Positions 46,875 to 59,289 of a DNA stretch of 64,000 nt are shown one piece after another. The position numbers were made by a program, and so were the translations under genes. Position 1 is the stretch's first letter, and every line of letters starts with the position of its first letter. The stretch is taken from assembly GCA_946800325.1 (NCBI GenBank), contig OX326956.1, forward strand, positions 13,433,167 to 13,497,166, in the 5' to 3' direction. Source of the stretch: Luzula sylvatica (Eukaryota; Streptophyta; Magnoliopsida; Poales; Juncaceae). The notes beneath the pieces are model-generated. The model had not been told where the DNA came from. It worked only from the letters and a program-made list of their open reading frames with translations, and searched no databases.

Positions 46875-47987
46875 GTAAGTGAATTTTATTTCTCTTCCTT
46901 GCTTCATGATAATAAGAAACTATATCTTTTGTTGTGATTTAAGGAGGGGCGAAAGAATTCATGGACAAATTTGGTGATTTCGTGTGATTTAGTTTTTCTA
47001 ATTTCATTCACCCAATCTTTAATTGCTCATTATCTTCTAGAATTTGAGAATTCAAATTTGCATTGCGCTTAATTAGCACGAAATTAAAGCATTAGTTTTG
47101 CAATTAAGCCTCTGAAGAAAATTGGAACTAGAAATGTCTTGTGATGAAGTCAAAGCATTATGGAAAGTAAAAAAATCACAAATTGCTTGCTTGTCATAGA
47201 AATTTAGGACCTTTAGTTAAGATTAATATGATAAATTTGAATATATTGTTAATTATATAATTTAGGCCGCTTATTTTCTCTATGTACTATGTTATTTTAA
47301 TTACATATTAGTTAGTTCTTGCTTTACACCGCTATTAAGCAAATTTCTTAGAAAATAGTTAAGCAAAATGAACTAATACTAATCTTTGAATTTCCTAGTA
47401 AAAGAGTTTTTTTTTTCAATTATTTGAAATTCAAGTTATTTTATTTTACAATACAACAATAATGCAGTAGCTTTTACGAAATAGAATATTTTATATATAC
47501 ACAATTTTTTTTTTATATTATATATAAATCAGATGTGTACTGAATTCTATATGAATGACACTTCATAGTATTAAAATTAAAATTAAATAGTATATAATTA
47601 TGAACTCATTTAAATCTAGCATTTAATATCTTGTAAATGACACTTTTTAATCAAGAAAATGAAGAAACCAAAAAATAAAAGAACTCCAATTGTCTTTATA
47701 ATAATTAGTAATTTGTAGTAAATTTATAGCACATGATAATTATTAAAAACATATTATATTTGTTACAATTTCTCCTGCATATTGCAGGGAAACAACCTAG
47801 TAAGTAATTTAGTAATTTATTATCTTTAGCCAATAGATAACATACTATAAAACATATTTAAGAAAAAAAATAGATAAAGTATGTAACATGTATCTAATAT
47901 CTGTTTAATAAGCGCTAATGTCATCGAAATCCATCGACGAACATCCTCTCCGTTTCAAATAGAAACTGGAGACATCCATTCTTGCCT
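46875..47987. other. AT-rich spacer
   Basis: No frame or repeat of note. It includes the 3' flank of the dioxygenase gene. Confidence 0.4.
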
Positions 47988-49512
47988 TCATTCATTCCTT
48001 AGGCTCTGAAGGAAGTTACTCCCCACTTTCTTGCATCCATTTGAAATGAACTCTAAAAATTCCCTAAAACTACTTTCTTTGTACATTTCGGGGTGTTCCT
48101 CGTCCACGAATTGCACCAAAGGCCGCACCGCTTCGTCCATAGAAAATCCATGAATGCTCGCAATCGAAACCCTTTCCTCCCCGCCAAGAACCGCTCGGTG
48201 TACCAAACTCTTGTATCTCCCATTGCTAAGAACCTCCAAAAAATCCCCCAAATGGACGTGCAATGCATCAGGTTGAGTATGAACGGGTTGCCATGTGGCG
48301 CCGTTTGATTGGCTTACTTGTAACCCAACGCATGATTGCAATATAATGGTTATGAAGCCGTAATCGGTGTGAGGTGAAAGGCCGAGTTTTAAATTGTTGG
48401 ATAATGAAGGGTAATTTGGGTAGTAATTTACTGCCATTAGTTGCATTGCTTTTTCTAGTTTTTCGGTTAGGTAATCGGGGTCGAGACCGAGACTTTCGAG
48501 AATTAAATTGATTATTTGTATGGAAATCCTTTGTAGTTCTTTTGCATACGCGCCCATCTTTTCCCTAAATGTAACAAGGTTACTAATAATACAAATTCTT
48601 TGCCATATATATTGTCAAGTAAAAATAATATATGTTTATTACCTGTAAATTTGAGGGTTTTGAGGCCATAAATGGACCCAATCAGAAAGAGGATTAGCAT
48701 AATGCTTGAGAAGAACCCTCGATTTATTATCGTCGCCCTTTATTGCTGCTTCGTATCTAATTGGCATTTTCACGTCGCTCGATTCGAATTTTGATTTTTC
48801 ACTAGGGGGTAATTCGAAAAATCTCGAAGCGGCTTCGAGTGCTCCTTCCATTACTTCTCTACTTATTCCATGGTTCGCAACCTACATAATAAAAATGTTG
48901 GTCTATTTTTAGAAATATGATATAAATGGGGGAGATAAGATCTAATAATTTGTCTTACGTGAGAAATATTAAATGCAAATTGTAGAAATAAATAAAGTAG
49001 ATAGAGATGCATGGGTCGACAATCTTGCATGCATGAATCTATGAAGGATGATGGGCCGCCGTCATAATTCATGCAATTAATATCTTGGTTCCCTTTTTTA
49101 CAATCTAAAGTACTATTTATTTGGTACTTTGAATTTAGTCTCGTTAATAAATCATGATTCATATTGTAAAATCAATCATCATAGACTTGTCCTAAATATT
49201 CTGCATTGCTCAAGCGAGATCTCGTGCCGCAATGTCTTTTGTCGAACTTGGCTAATGATTATTTAACACGTGCCGATATATAAGACGGAAAAAAGAGAAA
49301 GTTTTGCATACATGGAAGCAGCCGAGTTTCTGGCAGGCACGTCCAATATGTTGTATCAAAATCGATCTCGCATTGGGCGTCGTTTCGTGATTCAGAAGCC
49401 CCAAATCTATAATTGGAATCGGATCCATATTATCTTTGTTGCGAGTACTGCAAATCTTTTGTTGAGAATAGGAGAGAGAGAGAGGATGAATAAGCTTGTC
49501 GTTGGTGGTCAT
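47988..49512 (-). CDS. 2-oxoglutarate/Fe(II)-dependent dioxygenase (DOXC class)
   Basis: Three exons on the minus strand: 49312-49512, 48643-48881 and 47988-48564. Introns are 430 and 78 bp, both GT-AG, and the joined frame is intact (338 codons from the first ATG). The N-terminal DIOX_N region reads IPIIDLGLL and CFHVANHGIS. The 2OG-FeII oxygenase domain has NYYPNYP, the iron ligands H212, D214 (HTD) and H269, and 2-oxoglutarate-binding R278 with S280. Such cytosolic enzymes hydroxylate or desaturate specialised metabolites or hormones using 2-oxoglutarate and O2. The substrate cannot be told. A TATA box only 2 bp before the first ATG makes the second in-frame Met (codon 29, 49428, MDPIPIIDLG) the likelier start, giving 310 residues. 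The usual Cys of NYYPxCP is Tyr here. Confidence 0.88.
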
Positions 49513-49513
49513 C

Positions 49514-49521
49514 TATTTATA
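49514..49521 (-). promoter_or_regulatory. candidate TATA box of the dioxygenase gene
   Basis: TATAAATA on the minus strand. Transcription would begin about 25-35 bp downstream, around 49480-49490, past the first ATG and before the Met at 49428. Confidence 0.6.
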
Positions 49522-49531
49522 GGATGGTTTT

Positions 49532-49557
49532 GGGGGGGGGGGGGGGGGGGGGGGGGG
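49532..49557. repeat. 26-base G homopolymer (C on the gene strand)
   Basis: An uninterrupted run of 26 G in an AT-rich setting, 10 bp upstream of the dioxygenase TATA box. Its length may be mis-assembled. It could form a G-quadruplex or i-motif. Confidence 0.9.
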
Positions 49558-51889
49558 TTCAATACAAAGTGGGTCGATTTATTGCAAAAAGCATGACCCC
49601 ACAATAAGACACTTCGATGCATGCGTAAAGTCTGTGATGGTTACATGTTGATATGATAATATATCATGTTTAGTATGCCTTCTTTATTAGAAAATTATAT
49701 AATTGTTCAGAAATAAATATTATATACAAGAAAACAGATTTAAAAAATTGGAATTTAGTAAAGGAGATCTAACAATTTAATTGCTATTTGTTTGTCTAAA
49801 ACTCATTATAATTCAGTTACTAGATAGAGCTGAGAAGTCGTCGAAAAAAAAACGACGACGAACTCCAATTATGTGTTTTACTAAAAGCCAGCAAGTAATC
49901 AAATAAAAATACAACTGTATTTCCTTGATCATCCGTAAATGACGTTATCATAGAAATAAAATTGTAGACGCGTTCGCATCATATTATAAGAACATAATGA
50001 GACACGGAGAAGTACACAAAAATTCTCGAATAGGATGCCGTGTTAGCTTGGATCTTTACTCTCTAATACAAAATTTCATATAGAAGGAACTAAATAAATG
50101 TAGTATATTTTTTGGAATATACACGACGTCATACGATTGATTCGACGTCATACAACGCCATACAATCGCATCCAAATCTTCTCTTTCTATCTTTCATTTG
50201 AAAGGAATTTTCTACACGAAGAACATATAGATATGGTCGAGGTGCAAGCGTTTATATATATTTCGTAGCAAAATCGTATGACTAAAAACATGCAGCCAAA
50301 ACGTAGCAATCCATATTTTCAGTGATTTAATATTTGTATCATATAAAATTTGTGTTTAAATTCACAACTCATAAGTGGTATCTAGGAAGATATTACTGTC
50401 ACCTGAAATAAATAAATAAATAAATAAGTTCATATTTTGATTTAATTATCACTTATGAGTTACGAATTGAAACATAAATTTTATGAAATTGATATTAATC
50501 ACAAGACATAATTTAATGTCATCCTTAAATTAATCAATATTTTTTTGTAATCAAGAATTACATTAAACAAAATGTATTGACAAAGCTGTTAATTATTTTA
50601 AGCATGGTTATTCATTTTATATCAGTCTTAATTAACCAGGTGCCAAAAATTTCTTTTGTCATACTTGAGAGGAACATCGTCTTCATTATACACATTTCTT
50701 CGAATGATTCACCAAATATAGAATTGTAACTTTTCTAATTATCCTGAAAGACCTCACCCATCAGCCTTTTCAAATTCGAGCAATTTGAGAGTGTACATAC
50801 TCTTCTCTGTAAATTTTCTTTTGTTTATTTTATCATTCAAAATGGTAATGTGATTAATGTGACGATTGATGAATCGTGCAAATTTGTAATTTTATTTTAA
50901 TTTTACATGGTCAACGATAAAACAAATTGGTGGGTCGATGACGAATTCTTAGAGGAGAATTATTGACCGCGAAGGATGAAAAACTCATCGCCTCGAAGAC
51001 ACAGAAGCATCAAGAAGGACAAACCACCATGAATGATATGAATCCACATAATTATTTACAGGTAAATCATGATTCAAATGATCAAAGATAACTCGTGTGG
51101 GTTTCACCTTCTCTCCGTAATTCAATTATTAATTCTCATTATTCTATTTTTTAACCTCCACTAAAACATCTCTAGATTTTTTTGATTTTATAACTATTGC
51201 ATGACGCATCTAAATGTGTATCCGAAGAATAAAATATAACTACCAATAGTAACGATCATTTTTCATCAAGTAATAAAGAGTTAAGATTTATTACTACTAC
51301 GATACACGGCAAGTATGGTAATTATATTTTTTATTTTACTATGATTTACATTCTTTTTTGATGATATTGTTCATACGATCTAAAAATAAAATTATTTCAC
51401 GTATTACTGTAATAATGTTGTTAGAACTCCTTCATGTATATATTTTACGATTATATTATGTTTTGGTAGAAAACAACTCATATTTTTTTATCAAATATTA
51501 ATATATATTAGCGCAACACAATTTTATGAAAAACTAAGAACAAAAATTATAAAATTGTTGCTCAAAACAGTTCATGCAATATAAAATATAAGATATAGAC
51601 ATATCGAATCATACGATCTATATACACAATGCAATACATTACTAGTAATTTTTTATTGTAAAAAACAATGAAAATTATAGTCTATATATCATGTTTAACA
51701 GTGAAAATAGTTAAAGAATAATACGATCTATCATGTTTATGTACTATATCATATGTGTGATACGATTTAAACCAACACGTATATATTAATGTGATCCGGA
51801 TACAAATTATTGGACATATGTGGAACCTATTTTCAAGTTCTTAATAGCTATTTGCGGGGTTTTTTTGAAAGAAAAGGTTTGGAATTGAG
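49558..51889. other. gene-poor AT-rich stretch
   Basis: No supported gene, RNA gene or transposon in 2.3 kb. A short (AATA)n run lies at 50408-50425. Confidence 0.45.
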
Positions 51890-52195
51890 GTTTCAGATTT
51901 AGATTTTGCATTCATTACCAACTTCCTGTTCTTGTTTTTAGGAGTCCATCCACAAAATCAGGTACTCTTACTTGTGGTTTTGGGAACCCATAATTTCTAG
52001 CTTCTGGATTTCTCTTTTGTTCGTTTCATTTTTTGGTCACTACTCACTTGTGTATTTAGATTATCTAGTAAATAAAAGAAAAGTTTGTTTAAGGTTATCT
52101 TCACATGGCCTTATAAATGCTAAAAGCTGATCCTGAAATTCTTACATAGAGGTCAATGGTACCCTTTTTTCTGGTGGAAATGATGTTCTATTATA
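51890..52195. repeat. ~300-bp direct repeat, copy 1
   Basis: Diverged match to 52940-53210: attaccaacttcctgttctt, agtccatccacaaaatcagg, ctagtaaataaaagaaaa, atgctaaaagctgatcctga. It is followed by an AAT microsatellite where copy 2 reaches a Helitron-like end. Confidence 0.65.
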
Positions 52196-52227
52196 ATAAT
52201 AATAATAATAAAAAGATGATATATTGT

Positions 52228-52470
52228 ATGGAAAATGTTGCTCTTTCCCCACCGCACGTCCCCCACCACTCTTGATGGGCTATGGATTAACACCGTAAAA
52301 ATTAACACAAAATACATGAGTTAACATCAAAATTTGCGTGTTATTTATATTATGTTATGATTTAACATCAAATTAAGGTGTTAAATCATGTACTTATGTG
52401 TTAATTTTTAATGGTGACACGTCATAGAGTGGTGGGGGATGATAGTGGGGGATGTACATGTGTTCATCAT
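52228..52470. mobile_element. foldback MITE, relative of 45602
   Basis: Inverted arms share cccccaccactct, attaacacc and aaattaacaca words. The inner aacatcaaattaaggtgtta matches the 45602-45836 MITE. Arms are less perfect and the ends are approximate. Confidence 0.7.
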
Positions 52471-52939
52471 GTACATATTGTATATATATAGTGGTGGATT
52501 TGTGAAAACTATCTAAAGTGAAAAATAGAAATGAGCTTCCAACATTAATCCAAGGATCGGTGTGGTGGATTTCTGTTATGGGCAAATATTTGTTTATGCG
52601 GTAAGCATATCCGCGGTTCCGCACAAGTAACATGAAATTCGGAGAATTTTTGAGAAATCTCTTGTATTCCATTTGCATTCAAAATTTTCACTGTATACTT
52701 AATTGTATTATTTTTATAGAGATCATGTATTATGAAAATATGTCATTCATTTATTTTCGAATTGTTTTATAAGAATGGCCAAATTTTGTTGTTGTTGATT
52801 TATAAGTTTATCATCAAAGTATTTCTTTTGAGTGTTAATTTCGAATTCAAATTCCTTCATCCCATAAACAATCAATAAACTCACTTGTAAAACAGAATCT
52901 ATAGCTCTTCATTTGTCAAGTGAAACAGGATATGATTCT

Positions 52940-53210
52940 TTTTTCTTGCATTCATTACCACCTTTTCGTTCCTGTTTTTAGTAGCCCATCCAGAAAACAG
53001 GGAACTCATATTTGTTTTTTGTTGGATTTCGAGTAGAATTCACTATTTTGTTGGATTTTCCAGGTCCTATATATCTGCACTTACGCCTTTCTATTAGCTA
53101 GTAAATAAATGAAAATTATGTTCTTAATGTGATCGTGACGTGGCCATTTTTAATGTTAAAAGCTGATTTTGAAATTCTTCCGTGTGAAAATTGATGTTTT
53201 ATAATAGAAT
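52940..53210. repeat. ~300-bp direct repeat, copy 2
   Basis: Partner of 51890-52195. The repeat ends within a few bases of the Helitron-like terminus at 53214, so it may be part of that element. Confidence 0.6.
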
Positions 53211-53213
53211 AGA

Positions 53214-53240
53214 CTAGTAGTGCTACTGCGGCGCTATTGC
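53214..53240 (-). mobile_element. possible Helitron 3' end
   Basis: Minus strand: a GCGC-TATT-GCGC type hairpin (GCGCAATAGCGCCGC) is followed by AGTAGCACTACTAG and T. The 5' end was not found. Confidence 0.35.
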
Positions 53241-53439
53241 GCGGTACCTTGATTGTTTTTGTTGTTGTCGTCAATTTTCTTTAGATGTTTCGATACCTTT
53301 ATTTATTATTTTCCGATTGATATTTCTTTTGAGAACAAGTTTAACTACTTGATTATGTGTTTTGTACTGTTAGTTGTGCAGTGTGTGCCGGCCGTGATAG
53401 CTGGAAAATTAAAATCTTGTATAAAGAGAAACAAAGGAC

Positions 53440-53690
53440 GTGCTGACACCATTTGTAAGAAACGAACAAGGATTACGCTGGAGCATAAACGAGAATATGA
53501 TACACTCGACATCCGAGTCTCAAGAGGAATAGAGTACAAAATATTGAACTCAAAACAAATAACTTTCATTTATATAATCACCTTTCTTACATCAAATAAC
53601 AACTCAATTCATAGTTTACTAAAACACAAAAAACAAAAACACTAATAAAGATAATTAACTCTACTTCACTCCCAAGAGTCATCATGCATG
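53440..53690 (-). mobile_element. possible Gypsy LTR with PBS-like end
   Basis: Downstream of the integrase fragment (minus strand), a stretch ends ttaCA and is followed by aaTGGTGTCAGCAC, similar to the PBS wording next to plant 5' LTRs. This would place an LTR between integrase and new internal sequence. LTR limits and a second LTR were not found, so the call is weak. Confidence 0.25.
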
Positions 53691-53767
53691 ATAATAACTC
53701 ATAAGATTCTCGAAACATCACTAGATTATCAAGACACTTAACAAACTCCAATTTGTCACAACTTAAT

Positions 53768-54531
53768 TCAAAAAGATGACATGACATTGTCGGTGTCATT
53801 CCCTCCTTGTTGAAAATAACTCGTCATCGAGTTTAGCTCATTTTCTCCATGATAACGAGAAAGATGCTTCACGTTGAATATAGGTGACACCGCATATTCT
53901 TCAGGCAATTCTAACTTGCACGCATTGTCTCCAATTCGCTTTAAAATTTTGAATGATCCGTCACCTCGTTGCTCGAGTTTAGCATGAAGTCCAGGGGAAA
54001 AATGATCCTTGCTCAAATGCACCCAAACCAGATCTTCTTTTCCAAAAATCATAGACTCGCGATGTTTGATGGCTTGATTCTTGTATCGTTCATTTTGCTT
54101 CACAATGTGTTTCTGAACTTGATCATGTAAGTCCTTGATTTTTCTTGCACACTCTTATGCATCTCCGCTATACTGTTGATTTATTGGCAGCGGTATCAAG
54201 TCAAGAGGACCGGCTGGATTTTTTCCATACACTACTTTAAATGGACTTTTACCGGTCGTTTGGCTGCAAGACTGGTTGTAGGCAAATTCGGCTTGCGGAA
54301 GAGTTAGATCCCATTGTTGAATGTTGTCTCCCACTAGGCATCTCGACTGATTTCCCAAGCTACGATTCAGGGTCTCGGTTTGCCCATCGGTTTGAGGATG
54401 ATAAGCCGAGCTAAATTACAGTTTAGTCCCTAACTTTCTCCAAAGGGTACGTCCAAAATGCCCTACAAATTTCGGGTCACGATCAGAAATGATGCTCTTT
54501 GGAACGCCATGCAACTTCACAACTTCTTTGA
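53768..54531 (-). pseudogene. Ty3/Gypsy integrase fragment
   Basis: The second half of an integrase in one frame broken by two stops. Readable parts include [15 protein letters not shown] with the second catalytic Asp, YHPQTDGQTE with the catalytic Glu, LPQAEFAYNQS and, after a stop, the C-terminal part with VWVHLSKDHF and VKHLSRYHG. One TAA follows GTKL (where Lys is usual) and another follows SGDA. The N-terminal zinc-binding part and the rest of pol are missing: the frame stops at 54531, where a 262-bp direct repeat begins. Confidence 0.85.
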
Positions 54532-54793
54532 TTGTAAAGGATGATGAAGAAAAATTGCTTCATCATTGTTAATTTTGCAGGGTAAGTATTTGTAAGGGCC
54601 TGCGTGATATTTCTAATTTTGCAGGGTATACATGGTATTGAGATTTTACAGGGGTATACATGGTATTAGAAGGTTTTACAGGAGTATACATGATATGAAA
54701 AGTAAGGTTTTTTCTCATTATTTTTTAAATTTTAAAGTGTGTGTATATAATTACTGAACATAATGATTTACAAGGGTATTACAAATTACTGTA
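54532..54793. repeat. ~265-bp direct repeat, copy 1
   Basis: Starts ttgtaaaggatgatgaag, contains the hairpin gatgatgaag ... cttcatcatt and several ttttgcagggta and gtatacatg words, and ends near attactgtaa. A close copy is at 56110-56381. It begins exactly where the integrase frame is cut. Confidence 0.85.
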
Positions 54794-56109
54794 ATTTTGA
54801 ATTTGGATTATTTTCTTTTACTGTATTGCAATTTATTTAATATCATGAATGATAATCAACAATATATTATGTTTTGTTCTAATTAATTAATTGGTAACAT
54901 AAACGAAGTGATTTTTAATTTAATGAGTAACATTGGTTATTTAATACAAAATGATTGTATGTTCGACATTTGTGTAATAAATTCGAACAATGATTTGTGA
55001 TGGTGTGTTATGTCTATGAGAAACAATTAACCCGTCCTTATTTTGCATCTATCTTTGAAACTCCTCATGAACCCACATCATCATTCTTATCTTGATTATT
55101 AACTATTAAATTGTGTGATGTGGTTTAATCATATGCATTAATATTATATTTTATAATTTAAGACATGCATTTTGTATTATTATTTTTAAGTATTAATTTG
55201 AACCATTAGATATAGTGATGTGTTTTAATCTCAATCATTAATTTTTTGTTAGTTTTTTTGAAAATCATATGTTGTGTAGTCATTTATGTGTTATTATTTT
55301 ACATCATTTTTTAAGCATTCTTAGAAATTCACATCATGCTACATTAATGATGTGGCCCATTATTATTGGTTAGAATCATATTAGACCAAGTATAATCAAT
55401 TGTTTAACATTTCACATAAGATTATATAATCAAATGTGAATGCAATGAAATATGAAAAGTTTATATATGAAATTCTAATAATTTAATATGTAATATTATA
55501 AAAAATACAACATATATTAGAATTATTTTGGAAAATTAATTTTATAAATTCATCAAATAAATTCATTTTATTTTTCTCTTTATTTTGACATCCATATTAA
55601 CATAGTTCATACATACTATTTTTCATAATTTCAATTTATAAAGATATTATGTAAGAAAATACAATGCAAAAAATATAAAGTTCTATTTTCCTTGTGTTAT
55701 TTTTATTTTCAGTCGGAGGAATTGGCCCCTAATAATATTTTCAATTCGAATATTTAATATCTTTTATATCATTGGTTGGGAGTATAAAAATGGAGGTCCT
55801 TTCATTGAATTTTAATGTGGAGCATTTCTGCATGTAAAACCAAAATTCAAAAAATAACCTCTTTTCTGATTCAAAAATAACTCCTTTTTGATAATATTAA
55901 AATTATTTAATGAAAAGAAATAGAGAAATAGAGAAGTAGAGACATGAATAAAGATGAGACCAGCACAAGACAAGTTATTAAAATTAAAATTATTTAATGA
56001 TTATAGTAATTTATTCGGTCCCGTAGAGAAATTTTACAAAATCTTGATCAAATCTCCTTTTTCGAGCGATTAAGCGCTTTTCTTGATTTCTCCACTCTGG
56101 TTCTAATGG
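54794..56109. other. AT-rich stretch between direct repeats
   Basis: No frame. Ordinary AT-rich sequence, ending with ttcggtcccgtagagaaatt and a short CT-rich part before the second repeat. Confidence 0.4.
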
Positions 56110-56381
56110 TTGTAAAGGATGATGAAGAAAACTTGCTTCATCATTGTTAATTTTGCAGGGTAAATATTTGTAAGGACCTGCGTGATATTTCTAATTTTGC
56201 AGGGTATGCATGGTATTAAGAGATTTTACAGGGGTATACATGATATTAGGAGGTTTTACAGTGTATACATGATATGAAAGTAGGATTCATTTTCATTATT
56301 TTTTAAATTTTAAAGTGTGTGTATATAATGTATATAATTACTGTACATAATGATTGACAAGGGTATTAAAAATTACTGTAA
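56110..56381. repeat. ~270-bp direct repeat, copy 2
   Basis: Close copy of 54532-54793 with small indels. The pair could be LTRs of a small element (both begin TG after a shared t), but I found no PBS, purine tract or target duplication. Confidence 0.85.
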
Positions 56382-56663
56382 AATACGGGAGCCAAAATTG
56401 AGTTCATTTTTAAGGTATCTGTATTATGTTTGTCTTTTATGTTTTTTAATGTAAAATGGGAACCCATGCAATGACTGTTTATTAGTCCAAATTTGATGAC
56501 TATAATTGTTTTTAGTTTTCATGACCGTAGTAGGGATCAATTTTTATTTTATATTATCGGAGACTGTAGTAGGTTAATTTGTAATTAATTAATTTTGACA
56601 ATCATCAAAGAGGTGTATCGCCAATTCCTCGTAGAAATCAAGCACATAAATTTTTGCTTTTGA

Positions 56664-56940
56664 TTTTTTTTTTCAAGTAAAACATAATTCATGAAACATG
56701 AATATTATTGGTTATATTTTTTTATTTGTGAACCAATAAAATTTGAATCCTTGATTTTTGATATCTTTTACTAAACACTTTGTCATTGATAAGCAGATAA
56801 AATTTTTTTTTCTCAAATAAAACATAATTCATGAAACATAAATATTATTGGTTGCATTTTTTTATTTGTGAATCATTGAGGCTTGGATTCTTGATATTTG
56901 GTATTTTGCGTTAAGCACTTTATCGTTGGTAAGCAGATAA
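56664..56940 (-). mobile_element. tandem SINE dimer
   Basis: Two ~138-bp units (56664-56799 and 56801-56940), each with a T-run (A tail on the minus strand), aaacataattcatgaaaca, then a decayed tRNA-like head ending aagcagataa. The 3' body matches the SINE at 21788-21932. The box B region is degenerate (caagaatccaagcc). Confidence 0.65.
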
Positions 56941-57751
56941 TTTTTTTTGAAGAATACATCATGTTTCCATTAAATGGTTACAAGCTTCGTCATTTCGAGT
57001 GTGATTCCAACTGAAATTTATGTAAAAATGTTATGAAATGAAATTGCACTTCTCTTAAAATGTTAAAAATATTATTGAAATTGTTAATTATTTTTGTATG
57101 AACTGGCAATGATAATTTTTGGAGTTCTATGAGACCGAAACGGAGCGAGAAACTCATTCTTTACTTACACTATTCATATTTTTCAATGAAAGCCACGACA
57201 TATGTAATTTTTTTTTTTTTAAGAAATGGCAAATGCGATACGCGCTCGATCCAATCATTATTCATTTAATAATAAAAAAAAAAGAGTACACTGAAGTGTT
57301 ACCAAGTGCGACATATTTACACTATCATTATAATAATAAAAAGAAACCTGACCGCTCATCTATTCGTAATCATAAACTTGTTGATTGGGTTAAAAGGTCC
57401 CTAATCACCCTAACCATTCGTAATCATTATAATAATTTATTTTGTTACATCATTTGGAGTATGGATATGAAAGTTTCTTCATATAATTTTAGTGCTTGAT
57501 GAAAAGATAATATATACGAAAGTTCATTCATTCATTAATAATCATGCAGTATAATTATCGATGTAATTATCAACTAATACGGGTGGGTACCTTAATTATG
57601 TAATATATAATTGTCTTATTATCAAGATAATTGAAATGAAATATAAAATACTGATGGGATGTTTTATCATTTTAATGTGGTGCCTGTGTAATATCAATAT
57701 ATTTTTTTCAAGTCAATACTTTTTAATGTGGTGCATGTGTAATATATAATA
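56941..57751. other. AT-rich spacer
   Basis: An open frame at 57119-57499 has no recognisable domain and low-complexity composition, so I do not call it a gene. Two near-identical aatgtggtgc-tgtgtaatat words sit at 57673 and 57725. Confidence 0.35.
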
Positions 57752-57780
57752 CTAGCGTGGTACCCGTGCAATTGCGTGGG
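57752..57780 (-). mobile_element. possible Helitron 3' end
   Basis: Minus strand: the hairpin CCCACGCAATTGCACGGG (57763-57780) is followed by TACCACGCTAG and T. This is the most regular of the Helitron-like ends in this window. The 5' end was not found. Confidence 0.45.
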
Positions 57781-57884
57781 TTCGTTGTAAAAAAAAAATA
57801 TTACGTACTTTTTTTTTCTGATTTTTGTGGTTTGTTGTAATTAAAATGTCCTCATTTCCGAAATATATCGAATTGTTCGTATTT

Positions 57885-58030
57885 TTAGTTGTATTTCGTA
57901 TTCGTATATGGTATTCATACTCGCATTCGTGTCCGTATATTCGTATTCATGTATTTATATTCGTGTATTATTGTTATTTGCGTATTCGTATTAGTATTCG
58001 TATTTCGTATTCGTATTCGTTATTAGTTAT
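57885..58030. repeat. degenerate (TTCGTA)n repeat
   Basis: tattcgtatt and cgtattcgta words repeat for about 145 bp, similar to the interior of the hAT MITE at 30384 and to 59668-59710. Confidence 0.75.
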
Positions 58031-58079
58031 TCGTAATTCTTAATTCTGTATTAGTTTTGCCCACCGTATGGAGAATACG

Positions 58080-59289
58080 ACAGGTACATTTTGGAGTTTC
58101 ATAAAATTATATATATTTTTTTTCACGTGAACAGATATTAAAAAAAAATTAGTTTGCTCCAAAATCTACCCACCGTATTCTCCATATTCGTATTATTGCA
58201 TTTAATTAACGTGATAATTAGAACATATCATTAAATATTCATTAATATTGATTCAAATTTATGAATTCGAACTAATGTTAATTACGTATTAAATTAATAG
58301 CTAACATGTGTCGGTTATCATGTCAATTAACATTTAATTGAGTCAATTATATTTTTCTTTCATACATGGGTATAATTTGGGTTGCAATAGAAAAACCAAA
58401 AAAAAAAAAAAAAAAAATCTTACACGTGTCATGTTTTCCTGAGATGTTGAGAATTAGTACTATTTATAGTATAGTTGTCCTTAATTATGTAATATCAAAT
58501 ATAAAATACTGACCTAAATGCTCCACTAATTCAATACTTTTTTTTTTCAATTATTATCAATTATTGAAAAATAACTATTGATAAAACAATCTATCAAAAA
58601 GTAAAAAATATTTGATATCAATTATTCATTACTTCACAATAACAAATTTAAATTATAACAATGCGGAGAGAGGATCCCTCTATTACTTTTTAATTTTTAT
58701 CATAGGTCATAACCTCACAGGAACAAACTAACATTGTAATCTAATTTGAAAACGAAAAAAAATATGGCTAGAGATCAACAATTTAATTCCTTGTACATAA
58801 TAATACAATGCGAAATATGTTTGTGCATAGTTAAAGTTAACTTTTTTCAAGTCTAACTGTTCAGTCACATAAAATAAAACACGCTACTAATTTACTAATT
58901 CAATTATTTTTGTATAATTCTAATTATTTTACACAATATGAATACGATAATTCGTTTTATGCACATATATAAACATAAACTTTTTATTTGTAAGTAATGA
59001 AAAATATAATTATTTTATTAAACAATATTTATTTTAGTTTAAAGTTAACACAATTTTATATATTGTTACTGATATTTTTTAGTTTTGACCTTTGCAAGAA
59101 ATTGAGGTTTTATTATAGATTTTAATAAACATTTTATAATGTTGTTGTTTCGGAAAAATATATTATACTGCAATACACATATCACCAATTATTGATTAGA
59201 TTTGATCAGTATACACACCAATATCTATTTCATGGGTACTACAAATTATTTATTTGAATGACACACAACAAGCGATTATTTGTCGTTAC
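58080..59289. other. AT-rich stretch with a diverged hAT MITE copy
   Basis: 58900-59110 resembles 30545-30700 (ttattttattaaacaatatt, tattttagttt-aaa). Terminal repeats are not clear. No gene. Confidence 0.4.

Noticed and set aside
49444..49512. First ATG at 49512 as the dioxygenase start
   Set aside because: The TATA box is only 2 bp upstream, so this ATG is unlikely to be transcribed. Kept as the outer limit only; 49428 is preferred.
53253..53645. 130-codon plus-strand frame with a hydrophobic start
   Set aside because: It crosses the probable Gypsy LTR region and contains an antisense PBS-like sequence; no domain is visible.
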